Shown: positions 1 through 9,000 of the stretch, piece after piece
How positions within the stretch are numbered: position 1 is the first letter of the stretch
Layout of the letters: every line of letters begins with the position of its first letter
Assembly: GCA_964639245.1 (NCBI GenBank)
Contig: CAZXCU010000003.1
Span: forward strand, 62,001-126,000
Length of the DNA stretch: 64,000 nt
DNA from: SB15 sp964639245
GTDB lineage: Bacteria; Chloroflexota; Anaerolineae; Aggregatilineales; J027
Direction: 5' to 3'
The notes under the pieces: generated by a model
Database searches by the model: none
What the model saw: the letters and a program-made list of their open reading frames with translations, nothing else
What the model was told of the DNA's origin: nothing
Program-made: the position numbers and the translations under genes

Positions 1-3000
1 GAACCGCGCGCCTGATTTTGAGTGAGGACATCACGCCGATTTCAGTGTCTTTAATTCAGACCGTTCGATTGGAACAAAGACTTGCCCCGCCCAACGGTAG
101 GGGAGTTGATTTCAGTGTCTTTAATTCAGACCGTTCGATTGGAACGCGGATGAACAAAACCACGCAAAAAGCGTGGCGGATTTCAGTGTCTTTAATTCAG
201 ACCGTTCGATTGGAACCCCTAACAAGCCTGCTGCTTACGTGGCCTTTGAATTTCAGTGTCTTTAATTCAGACCGTTCGATTGGAACATAACACTTTTATT
301 AAATGCTCCCTTTCAACTTTATTTCAGTGTCTTTAATTCAGACCGTTCGATTGGAACGGTTAGCCTTTGACAGCGAAGCTGTACTGAGAATATTTCAGTG
401 TCTTTAATTCAGACCGTTCGATTGGAACGCTGGGTATCGTTGGTACTCGGTCACAATATTCAATTTCAGTGTCTTTAATTCAGACCGTTCGATTGGAACA
501 TTTTGGCTTAAGCGCCCGGCTTGGATGTCCGCCATATTTCAGTGTCTTTAATTCAGACCGTTCGATTGGAACGCGCTGGGGAGCGGATAATGATTTATCT
601 GGGGATATTTCAGTGTCTTTAATTCAGACCGTTCGATTGGAACGGTCTTAATTTGCAGGGTAAGGGTAAGGCAGTCAGATTTCAGTGTCTTTAATTCAGA
701 CCGTTCGATTGGAACTTACTCTTTTTTGCATCCTTGCGTAGACATGTCAATTTCAGTGTCTTTAATTCAGACCGTTCGATTGGAACGCGGTCTACACCGC
801 TATTCGTGACCGCCAACAGATTTCAGTGTCTTTAATTCAGACCGTTCGATTGGAACGACGGGTCGAGTTTTGCGTGTCGATTGGTATGCTATTTCAGTGT
901 CTTTAATTCAGACCGTTCGATTGGAACATTGAGCGAACGGCGGAACATAACCGGATACAAATTTCAGTGTCTTTAATTCAGACCGTTCGATTGGAACTAA
1001 CGAGCAATACGCGGTTGATTGCGTATGCGGAATTTCAGTGTCTTTAATTCAGACCGTTCGATTGGAACTCAATTTGTCCAAGCAATTGAATAAGCGTTGC
1101 TGGATTTCAGTGTCTTTAATTCAGACCGTTCGATTGGAACGTCCAATGTCTGCACCATCCCATCCTTAAATCGATTTCAGTGTCTTTAATTCAGACCGTT
1201 CGATTGGAACAGAAATTGTAACAAAGCTGAATGCAATTCTGGAATTTCAGTGTCTTTAATTCAGACCGTTCGATTGGAACCCCAATCCGAATTAGACCGG
1301 GTACATGATGCCAGTATTTCAGTGTCTTTAATTCAGACCGTTCGATTGGAACACCGGAACTAAACGCCGTCTATCATGTGACAGCAATTTCAGTGTCTTT
1401 AATTCAGACCGTTCGATTGGAACGTATTTTGGGCGCTGGCGCGATGTGGTCGTGGGCATATTTCAGTGTCTTTAATTCAGACCGTTCGATTGGAACAGGT
1501 AGACGAAGACAACGCCGCGCTCCTCAAACAATTTCAGTGTCTTTAATTCAGACCGTTCGATTGGAACGTTTCTGTTGTACTGCGTCCACATCATCCACCA
1601 TATTTCAGTGTCTTTAATTCAGACCGTTCGATTGGAACAGCTAGACCACCTACACAACATTGTCGGCAGTTTATTTCAGTGTCTTTAATTCAGACCGTTC
1701 GATTGGAACCGCAAGGAGCGAACAGGAAGTTGTGGCGAAACCAATTTCAGTGTCTTTAATTCAGACCGTTCGATTGGAACCCAGAAGCAAAAACAGCACC
1801 CCCGCCTACCAATAATTTCAGTGTCTTTAATTCAGACCGTTCGATTGGAACCAGCTTGAGTCCGTGACCTTTTTGACCTTTTGCAATTTCAGTGTCTTTA
1901 ATTCAGACCGTTCGATTGGAACCAATTGCTCAATCTGTACCGTGAAAAATCATCAATTTCAGTGTCTTTAATTCAGACCGTTCGATTGGAACATTTCGCT
2001 TCCACCGTGTAATCGCTGATTTGGTTATTTCAGTGTCTTTAATTCAGACCGTTCGATTGGAACTGATCCGAAAGCCTTGCAAGGTGAAGGGGTTGCCGAT
2101 TTCAGTGTCTTTAATTCAGACCGTTCGATTGGAACTTGCACCCGTACAGTGGTTACGGGCGGATGTCATTAATTTCAGTGTCTTTAATTCAGACCGTTCG
2201 ATTGGAACTGACGGTGTTTTGCGGGCTAAGAGCCACATGGCATATTTCAGTGTCTTTAATTCAGACCGTTCGATTGGAACATTTGCCCGGACAGGTGGCC
2301 CGGTGATTGCCACATTTCAGTGTCTTTAATTCAGACCGTTCGATTGGAACGACGCACAAGGCCAAAGCGACCCTGATGTTGATATTTCAGTGTCTTTAAT
2401 TCAGACCGTTCGATTGGAACTTCAAATTCACCTGTCGGCTCATCTGTCCACTTTGGATTTCAGTGTCTTTAATTCAGACCGTTCGATTGGAACTACGTTC
2501 GGCCTCGTCGCAAGCAAATTCATGGAATTTCAGTGTCTTTAATTCAGACCGTTCGATTGGAACTCCCCGCCATGTCCATGATGTATTGTGGCACATCCTA
2601 TTTCAGTGTCTTTAATTCAGACCGTTCGATTGGAACATACCGAGCGGCCTTACTGCATTTTGGAGTATGCAATTTCAGTGTCTTTAATTCAGACCGTTCG
2701 ATTGGAACCAAGTCCATGCTATCACCGATAGCATTATAAAGATTTCAGTGTCTTTAATTCAGACCGTTCGATTGGAACTCTATCGGCGCTGTCCGGTAGT
2801 GATGAAGTGGTGGGATTTCAGTGTCTTTAATTCAGACCGTTCGATTGGAACAAGATGCCCGATACCACCGCAGTCCCAGCAGTCGATTTCAGTGTCTTTA
2901 ATTCAGACCGTTCGATTGGAACCTTGCAACATCCCCGGTACAGAAATCTTTCTCTATTTCAGTGTCTTTAATTCAGACCGTTCGATTGGAACACATCCCT

Positions 3001-3629
3001 TGTTTTTCCGTGTGGATATACAGCACAATTTCAGTGTCTTTAATTCAGACCGTTCGATTGGAACACCCAATGCACCCGTTATCCCACTGACGAAGGGGAT
3101 TTCAGTGTCTTTAATTCAGACCGTTCGATTGGAACTGTTGTGCTGCATTCGCTGGGCGAACCCATAGCATTTCAGTGTCTTTAATTCAGACCGTTCGATT
3201 GGAACATCCGAGGCCGGACAGTATACGGGATTGGTGGACATTTCAGTGTCTTTAATTCAGACCGTTCGATTGGAACTGTTGGTGTGATGATCGCATCGGA
3301 TGAGACGAAATTTCAGTGTCTTTAATTCAGACCGTTCGATTGGAACTTAGATTGGAAGGCCAATCATGGGTCAGTGGGAAATTTCAGTGTCTTTAATTCA
3401 GACCGTTCGATTGGAACTCATTCGCTGTTTGTTCCGATGGTGTTTCGCCGGATTTCAGTGTCTTTAATTCAGACCGTTCGATTGGAACAGCCTAACGATT
3501 AATGATGATGGGCAGACGGATATTTCAGTGTCTTTAATTCAGACCGTTCGATTGGAACACAAAATCGGCCAAACCCACGGCTACGACAACATATTTCAGT
3601 GTCTTTAATTCAGACCGTTCGATTGGAAC

Positions 3630-3944
3630 GTCGTATGTCCCTGCCCATCCGTATCAATGATGAATTTCAGTGTCTTTAATTCAGANNNNNNNNNNNNNNN
3701 NNNNNNNNNNNNNNNNNNNNNNNNNNNNNNNNNNNNNNNNNNNNNNNNNNNNNNNNNNNNNNNNNNNNNNNNNNNNNNNNNNNNNCATCCGTATCAATGA
3801 TGAATTTCAGTGTCTTTAATTCAGACCGTTCGATTGGAACTCCCCCCCAAGGGCTCAATCCAATTGACGACATTATTTCAGTGTCTTTAATTCAGACCGT
3901 TCGATTGGAACTCGTATGTCCCTGCCCATCCGTATCAATGATGA
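3630..3944 (+). repeat. Repeated spacer flanking the assembly gap
   Basis: The spacer at 3630-3663 (34 nt, ending cgtatcaatgatga) recurs at 3912-3944 without its first g (33 nt). The last 18 nt of the same spacer also appear directly after the gap at 3786-3803. The only different spacer between the copies is at 3841-3874. This is either a real duplication inside the array, a repeated acquisition with a one-base offset, or an assembly error at the gap. Confidence 0.9.
3686..3785. other. Assembly gap of 100 N
   Basis: There are exactly 100 N characters, a size normally used for a gap of unknown length. The gap lies inside a CRISPR repeat, 22 nt into the copy that starts at 3664. The true number of repeats and spacers here is unknown. 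Confidence 0.99.
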
Positions 3945-4351
3945 ATTTCAGTGTCTTTAATTCAGACCGTTCGATTGGAACCGCTTGCAATGCCGGTTGC
4001 AGCGTGCTTGTCCAATTTCAGTGTCTTTAATTCAGACCGTTCGATTGGAACAAAGCAGGGTGGGACAAGATGATGGATGAATTGAAATTTCAGTGTCTTT
4101 AATTCAGACCGTTCGATTGGAACAGAGGCCGAAGCGACTGAGTTACCGCATGAGTTTATTTCAGTGTCTTTAATTCAGACCGTTCGATTGGAACTGAGAC
4201 GGGCGCGGTACTCATACCCCACTCCATATATTTCAGTGTCTTTAATTCAGACCGTTCGATTGGAACAGGGTGACATCACCGTGAGTCCGGCGCGAAATTT
4301 ATTTCAGTGTCTTTAATTCAGACCGTTCGATTGGAACCGCCCGCGATTTCT

Positions 4352-4390
4352 GCGTGTTTTGAGGGATAGTTGCCCCACGCTCGTTTTTTT
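4352..4390 (+). terminator. Possible terminator of the CRISPR transcript
   Basis: Fifteen bases after the last repeat, gcgtg (4352-4356) pairs with cacgc (4376-4380), with an inner ggg/ccc pairing. A run of seven T follows at 4384-4390. The stem is short. The position and T-run fit an end for rightward array transcription before the oppositely oriented cas4. Confidence 0.4.
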
Positions 4391-4462
4391 CGACGCTACA
4401 ACGCTTCTGGCGGGTCATGTTTCCAATCTTTACAATGCAAATTTTATCATAGACCGGCAATA

Positions 4463-4507
4463 ATCTGAAACTCGGTTGATGTCCAAAAACACCGCCGAGT
4501 TTCAGAT
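4463..4507 (-). terminator. Hairpin after cas4, likely cas operon end
   Basis: A perfect 13-bp inverted repeat (atctgaaactcgg at 4463-4475, ccgagtttcagat at 4495-4507) encloses a 19-nt loop. It begins four bases after the cas4 stop codon (4512-4514). There is no strong T-run on the minus strand, so termination is inferred from position and stem strength. It could serve either strand, because array and operon converge here. Confidence 0.6.
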
Positions 4508-4511
4508 GAGC

Positions 4512-5084
4512 CTAAAAAATGTCATTGCAGAAGCGGGCATACTGGCAAACACGGCATTTGCCGAGCTGCCCAATTGGAGATGGGCAGATTTCATGCTGCA
4601 CCATTTGTTCTAGCTGCTGCAAAATTGCACCGAGTTTTTGGGTATCCTTCGCAGAAGGTGTAATTTCATGATACTGCTGCGAAGGGATGATGTAGATATA
4701 GCAACCTAAGATGGCCTGCTCAGAGGCAAGACAGGAACGATAGGCTGCCATTTGTACTTGCCAATAGCCATAATCTTGATTCGTATCCTTATAATCTACC
4801 AGATAAAGTCCACTATCGGTTTGAATAACTTCATCCAAACGTCCAACCAATCGTAAGTCATGGTTAAAAACTTGGACATCAAACCATCGCTGGCCCTGAT
4901 GAATGGTGTGTAGGGCATGTTTGCGGCGTTTCATGCGCTGTTTATTTTCCTGCTCGGCTTGAATGCCAAGTTGAGAGAGCCCGGTTTCGCGATCAATCCC
5001 CAAGCATAAACTGTAATAGCTAATGCGTGGGCAATAGAGAAAATTCTTCAATTCGTTGATGCGCCAATAACCATCAGGATTCAC
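4512..5084 (-). CDS. cas4: CRISPR-associated exonuclease Cas4
   Basis: About 190 aa. Cas4 is a RecB-like Fe-S nuclease that trims prespacers and helps select the PAM side with Cas1-Cas2. The N terminus has the INELKNFLYCPRISYY motif with the first cluster cysteine. The C terminus has a three-cysteine group (CPSPIG, KCRVCQYARFCN). The central VDYKDT segment fits the nuclease motif. I place the start at GTG 5084 because GGAGG lies six bases upstream. A longer frame opens at 5114 but would overlap cas2 by 41 nt; the chosen start leaves an 11-nt overlap. It is the last gene of the operon. Confidence 0.9.
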   Translation of the reverse strand: MNPDGYWRINELKNFLYCPRISYYSLCLGIDRETGLSQLGIQAEQENKQRMKRRKHALHTIHQGQRWFDVQVFNHDLRLVGRLDEVIQTDSGLYLVDYKDTNQDYGYWQVQMAAYRSCLASEQAILGCYIYIIPSQQYHEITPSAKDTQKLGAILQQLEQMVQHEICPSPIGQLGKCRVCQYARFCNDIF

Positions 5085-5319
5085 GGTTGACCTCCACACG
5101 ACGTTCCCAATCATCGGCCTGAACTGGCACTAAAGTGATGCGGCCTTGTTGTGTGGCAGCACGGAGTTTTTTTGCCAATTCGCGCAGGTGGGTTGGTTTG
5201 AGTTTGCCGGTGAAAACACTGTATTGATGTCGGTCTAAGCCATAGTCGAGACACATTTCACTCGCTCGCAGACGCTCTTTGTCATCAGCAATATCATACA
5301 TGACCACAACTCGTATCAT
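5074..5319 (-). CDS. cas2: CRISPR-associated endoribonuclease-fold Cas2
   Basis: 81 aa, normal for Cas2. The start VVVMYDIADDKERLRA carries the conserved first beta strand and the acidic residue (YDI). The middle has the RHQYSVFTGKL segment typical of the ferredoxin-like fold. Cas2 forms the central dimer of the Cas1-Cas2 integrase that inserts spacers at the leader end. It begins one base after the cas1 stop codon and overlaps cas4, so the three adaptation genes are tightly coupled. Confidence 0.95.
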   Translation of the reverse strand: MIRVVVMYDIADDKERLRASEMCLDYGLDRHQYSVFTGKLKPTHLRELAKKLRAATQQGRITLVPVQADDWERRVEVNRES

Positions 5320-5320
5320 T

Positions 5321-6334
5321 TTAGCCTCCGGTATACGCAGCGTAAGTGGCTTCCCCGCGAAAAGCGGCGGCCAACAGACGCGCTTGAAGTTGAATAATCG
5401 AACGGAGTTGATAGCGCTTACCTGTATAAACTCCCTGTGCGTTCAAACGAGATAAAATGTGTTCGGCAAAGTTTTTCCGAAAATCGCGGTCTAGCTTGCC
5501 GTTTTCATCAAAGCGTACCTCATAGTGGCGATTAATGAGTCCAATCACAGTACGGTCAACAATCGGCGCGCGAAATTCTTCAATCAGGTCAAGTGTAAGG
5601 CTTGGTTTCCCCGGGCGGTCTGTATGCAGCAATCCGGCATAGGGTTCAAGCCCCGCAATCACCAGTGCATTTTGAACTTCGCCATACAAGATGCCATAGC
5701 CATAGTTGAGGAGCATATTGATGGGGTCATCAGCATGTCGTCCCGTGCGCCCCGTCCACTGATATTCATCCACTGGAATGAGCATTTTTAAAGCACCCCA
5801 GTACAGACTGGCGCAGTGTCCTTCAATCCCCATGCAATAAGCGCGAATATCCTCTACCTTTTCTGCTTGGAGTGTTTCCAGCGGTGCAACCGTATCGAGC
5901 ATATCAAGGCCAATCAGATGAAATTCCCGGCTAATGGCTTCCGGTTGGCGACGAGCAAGATAGCGGAGGTTAGCCACCTGACTTTTGACCTTACCGAAAC
6001 CAATCTGACGAGCAATTTCAACGCCCCGTTCATTCGCAATGACCGTCATTTGCTGGCGACGGGTATTCATGACGGTGGTTAAAGTTGGTGAAAGTACCGT
6101 TGCATAATTGCCCACGAAGGCATCCACAAAATGTACTGGAATGCCGGCTTCGCAGCAAGCTGCTAACGCCGCCGCACTAATGCTCACTGAACGGCTGTGA
6201 ATTTGAATACTGCGGAGGTGCAGCAAGGGCGCATCAATGGACTTGGCGGTTTTAAAATCCACCCGCACCCGTCCCCCGTGCAGCCCGATAAACGCTCCGT
6301 AGTCTGATACAACTAAATCTTCAATAATTGCCAT
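5321..6334 (-). CDS. cas1: CRISPR integrase Cas1
   Basis: About 337 aa, the usual Cas1 length. The integrase inserts new spacers into the array. The catalytic region is visible as NYGYGILYGEVQNAL (metal-binding Glu), followed by LEPYAGLLHTDRPGK (His) and LTLDLIEEFRAPIVD (Asp). The N-terminal beta domain begins IIEDLVVSDYGAFIGLHGG. I chose ATG 6334 because GGAG is six bases upstream. The in-frame ATG at 6346 would overlap the end of cas6 more. It is followed almost directly by cas2. Confidence 0.96.
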   Translation of the reverse strand: MAIIEDLVVSDYGAFIGLHGGRVRVDFKTAKSIDAPLLHLRSIQIHSRSVSISAAALAACCEAGIPVHFVDAFVGNYATVLSPTLTTVMNTRRQQMTVIANERGVEIARQIGFGKVKSQVANLRYLARRQPEAISREFHLIGLDMLDTVAPLETLQAEKVEDIRAYCMGIEGHCASLYWGALKMLIPVDEYQWTGRTGRHADDPINMLLNYGYGILYGEVQNALVIAGLEPYAGLLHTDRPGKPSLTLDLIEEFRAPIVDRTVIGLINRHYEVRFDENGKLDRDFRKNFAEHILSRLNAQGVYTGKRYQLRSIIQLQARLLAAAFRGEATYAAYTGG

Positions 6335-6336
6335 GA

Positions 6337-7248
6337 TTATCTCCATTCATAAAGAATCTGATACCAACCGCAGCCTTTCATCGTGTTTTTGCCTACCTGT
6401 AAGGCTTGCCCCAGCAGCAACCACGGTAGCAGTTCAGCTATTCGGCCTTCATACCGAACTATTCCCATAAAGCCACTGGTCGGTTTCATCCAACCATCGC
6501 GACGGGAACCCGACCAACTTTCGCTCCAAGTAGTGTCATTTTGGACAATTCTCACTTGCTCGGCTTGTGCCAAGAGATCGCGGAAAGGAATCCAGACAGG
6601 AGTTTCTGTATAAAGTTCGCTAATGAGGCGTGTTCGCTCTAGCAAGCGTTGAAACCAAACCCGAAAGATGGGTGCATGGCATAACTGCCCCTGCTGGATA
6701 ATGCGGGTGGGTGTCAAAAACTGAATGGTTAAGCGCTCTGGATGGAGCAGTTTGGCAAAATCATAATAGGTCTCAGGGCTGGGTGCGGAGATAACTTGGC
6801 CGACAGATTGTCCATGGGCATTAAGCAGAGGGTGATGCCGGCCTTGCAAAATTTCTACAGTATCCACTGCCTGCACTTGAAAGTGCTGCCGTCCCCGCCC
6901 TAGTCCAATTTGCTGCATGGCCGCAACCGCTGAAAGAACTAAGGAGAGGTATTGTTGAGCGCTCCCGTAAAAAGTTAGACCAAAATCTTGCTGGTTGGCT
7001 AAGGGCGGGCGAATTGCCAACGGACGTGGTACATCCTTGCTCCCACTAATCGCTTCATCCTCCAAACGCATCAACCATGCAACAGGGTTTTCCTCCCCAT
7101 CGTGGCGCGAATGAACGGATTGCTGTGTATCATACATCACCCGTAACGCTTCATACAGCGCCCCACGAATACTCGACCCGGGATTTGCACCGAAATCGAG
7201 CGGATAGTCAGTCTGTAGTTGAAAATGCAACATTATGAAAGGAATCAT
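6337..7248 (-). CDS. cas6: Pre-crRNA processing endoribonuclease Cas6
   Basis: 303 aa RAMP-fold protein. Cas6 cuts the pre-crRNA within the repeat to leave an 8-nt 5' handle, expected here to be ATTGGAAC. The N terminus has the DYPLDFGANPGSSIRGALYE segment typical of the PF10040 type of Cas6. A glycine-rich stretch is seen in GLGRGRQHF, and the C terminus has the conserved G-rich loop QVGKNTMKGCGWYQI. The start codon overlaps the cas5 stop (ATGA). A second ATG at 7233 is possible. The catalytic residue could not be assigned. Confidence 0.85.
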   Translation of the reverse strand: MIPFIMLHFQLQTDYPLDFGANPGSSIRGALYEALRVMYDTQQSVHSRHDGEENPVAWLMRLEDEAISGSKDVPRPLAIRPPLANQQDFGLTFYGSAQQYLSLVLSAVAAMQQIGLGRGRQHFQVQAVDTVEILQGRHHPLLNAHGQSVGQVISAPSPETYYDFAKLLHPERLTIQFLTPTRIIQQGQLCHAPIFRVWFQRLLERTRLISELYTETPVWIPFRDLLAQAEQVRIVQNDTTWSESWSGSRRDGWMKPTSGFMGIVRYEGRIAELLPWLLLGQALQVGKNTMKGCGWYQILYEWR

Positions 7249-7919
7249 GGCGTTCTCCGATAGACCGTGTGATTAAAGCCATGATGGGCTAATTGATAGG
7301 GAAAAATCACGTTATGATAGATACGTCCCCCGTCACCGCGACGGGGATGAAAGGTGGAAACATCCTCAAATTCAGCATCAGGGCGCATGTCATCCATCCG
7401 TTGTAAAAACCCCAATTTGATTGTCTGACTCGGCGGTGAACACACATCCACAAATCCTTGATGCGTTGACGGGTCATCTCCCTGATAGGCTTGCGCGAAC
7501 TGCATAAACCCGCCCCTCCGCCCAAAATAGTTAATGGCCGAAAAAAGGCGTGGGAGTTCATCCACTAGCAGGGTTTCATCAGGCGAAGTGATAGCAAGGG
7601 TGAAATCGCCAGCATGGAAGCAATATTCACGCTGCGAAATAGTGCTTTTCCATCCGTCTTTGTCCTTCGCCAGCACTTTTTGAAATGTCCGATTCACCGA
7701 AACTGCCAAAGGGACTCGCACATGCAGCTTTAAATTCTGTAGACCTTCAAAGAGTTCTCTTCCGCGTTCAATCCCATCAAAGCGAATAGCACGGTCTAGC
7801 AGCGCCATTTTGATAGCATAGGGTGTCGGGCAAATGAGCGATTTACCCCCATTGGAGGTCGTGTTGGAAGGGCGCAGCCCGAAGGCTGCCACCGCTTCAT
7901 AGTCAATCCAGAGCCACAT
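7245..7919 (-). CDS. cas5: Cascade subunit Cas5
   Basis: 224 aa. The protein has the layout of Cas5 RAMP subunits, which bind the crRNA 5' handle. The N terminus contains GGKSLICPTPYAIKMALLDR, the segment that follows the first strand of the fold. A basic glycine-rich loop INYFGRRGGF lies in the middle. Position supports the call: one base after cas7 and four bases of overlap with cas6. Cas5 proteins are divergent, so the assignment rests partly on context. The subtype letter is not given. Confidence 0.82.
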   Translation of the reverse strand: MWLWIDYEAVAAFGLRPSNTTSNGGKSLICPTPYAIKMALLDRAIRFDGIERGRELFEGLQNLKLHVRVPLAVSVNRTFQKVLAKDKDGWKSTISQREYCFHAGDFTLAITSPDETLLVDELPRLFSAINYFGRRGGFMQFAQAYQGDDPSTHQGFVDVCSPPSQTIKLGFLQRMDDMRPDAEFEDVSTFHPRRGDGGRIYHNVIFPYQLAHHGFNHTVYRRTP

Positions 7920-7920
7920 G

Positions 7921-8976
7921 TTATGCTCCTCCTAGATAGCGTCCCGGTGTTGCATCGGCTAAAACCTGTTCCAACTGGTCGAGTAGGGATTCGGCGTTGG
8001 AAAAAGCAAGTACCTCTACCGCACCAGTACCATGTAAGCGATTAATCCGTTCAGCAATGGCAGCGCTGCGTTCGATAAATTGGTCATTGAGCGGACTGAG
8101 TAACGGCGCGGAAGCGGCTGAATAGGACACGCTGACAAAGCCCTCAATATCCACTACATGTGGGAGCTGCGTAGAAGTCAATGCACCGCGTGGATGGAGT
8201 ACCGATTGGCCTAGTGCCAGCACTGCTGCTTTAAATCGTGCAGCCCGTTCAGAGTCGTCCACAGGATATTCTTGTCGGGCATCATTAAAACCAATCATAT
8301 CCACTTCAAGATTGGCAACAAAGGCGTACACCCCCGAAGAAGCCGGACGGTTAAAAATCATCTGCCCGATGTTCTGGCCTTTTTCATCTGCGGCTTTAGC
8401 TTTTTGTTCGGCATCCGAATCGCGTCCGGCTTTTGTACGGGTCAAGCGAGTGACCGCATGACGAGCATGGATAAATTCGGCTACTTCCGTGATTTCAGGC
8501 AGTCCCACTGACCAGCCAAATTCAATCGCCGATTTGCGTTTAACCGATGTTCCAGCAGTAATCATGATGCCACAGACATCATCTACCGCACAGTCCAGTA
8601 AGCGGTCAATAATTTTGTCAATTGGTGGAACAGGCTTTATCTGAGCAACTTCACGAACAAATTCAACAAATTTTGGATCGCCCATCATGCGGGCGGGGTC
8701 GAGTCCTCGGCAGGCTTCACAAACAGGCGAGTTCATATCCAGCGCGATATGGCGGTAAACATCGGCGAAGATGTGTTTGTACATATCGCCTGAAATGGCA
8801 TTGACAACATCGCGGCGGTAATCGGTCACAGAGTCCGTTTCAGCATCCCGAACAGGGGTAACAATCCCTACCTGACGGGTCATCAAACGGTTGCTTTCGT
8901 TTCCTTCATTGTTGAGCGCGTGCATGTCTAACACGACGCGGCAGGCCAACGACAGGGAATGAATTTGGACGGTCAT
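7921..8976 (-). CDS. cas7: Cascade backbone subunit Cas7 (DevR family)
   Basis: 351 aa. Cas7 subunits polymerise along the crRNA spacer. The N terminus has the DevR/Cst2 signature: a first strand (IHSLSLACRVVLDMHALNNE), then NRLMTRQVGIVTPVRD and the YRRDVVNAISGDMYKHIFAD segment. The central PASSGVYAFVANLEVDMIGF is also typical of this family. The start has AAGGAG about eight bases upstream. DevR-type Cas7 is found in type I-B and related I-A/MYXAN systems, which constrains the subtype. Confidence 0.92.
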   Translation of the reverse strand: MTVQIHSLSLACRVVLDMHALNNEGNESNRLMTRQVGIVTPVRDAETDSVTDYRRDVVNAISGDMYKHIFADVYRHIALDMNSPVCEACRGLDPARMMGDPKFVEFVREVAQIKPVPPIDKIIDRLLDCAVDDVCGIMITAGTSVKRKSAIEFGWSVGLPEITEVAEFIHARHAVTRLTRTKAGRDSDAEQKAKAADEKGQNIGQMIFNRPASSGVYAFVANLEVDMIGFNDARQEYPVDDSERAARFKAAVLALGQSVLHPRGALTSTQLPHVVDIEGFVSVSYSAASAPLLSPLNDQFIERSAAIAERINRLHGTGAVEVLAFSNAESLLDQLEQVLADATPGRYLGGA

Positions 8977-9000
8977 TTTGGTTTTCTCCTTTTATACAGA

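Larger units (their letters stand above)
1..4337 (+). CRISPR. CRISPR array, 60 visible 37-bp repeats
   Basis: A 37-bp repeat beginning ATTTCAGTGTCTTTAATTCA and ending GACCGTTCGATTGGAAC recurs every 70-73 bp. The first full copy is at 39-75 and the last at 4301-4337. Bases 1-4 (gaac) are the tail of an earlier repeat, so the array continues to the left of the window. I count 60 repeat starts, one of them (3664) cut by the assembly gap; all complete copies I read look identical. Spacers are 32-36 bp and mostly unique. The GATTGGAAC end resembles the ATTGAAAC-type 3' end of type I repeats, so transcription is inferred left to right, with the leader outside the window. The array converges on the leftward cas operon. 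The right-most repeat is not degenerate. Confidence 0.98.

Noticed and set aside
18..4030. Many small ORFs inside the CRISPR array, repeatedly encoding VSLIQTVRLE or FSVFNSDRSIGT
   Set aside because: They are translations of the repeat in different frames and have no codon or ribosome-site support.
5525..6082. Plus-strand frames opposite cas1
   Set aside because: Shadow ORFs of a clear cas1 on the other strand.
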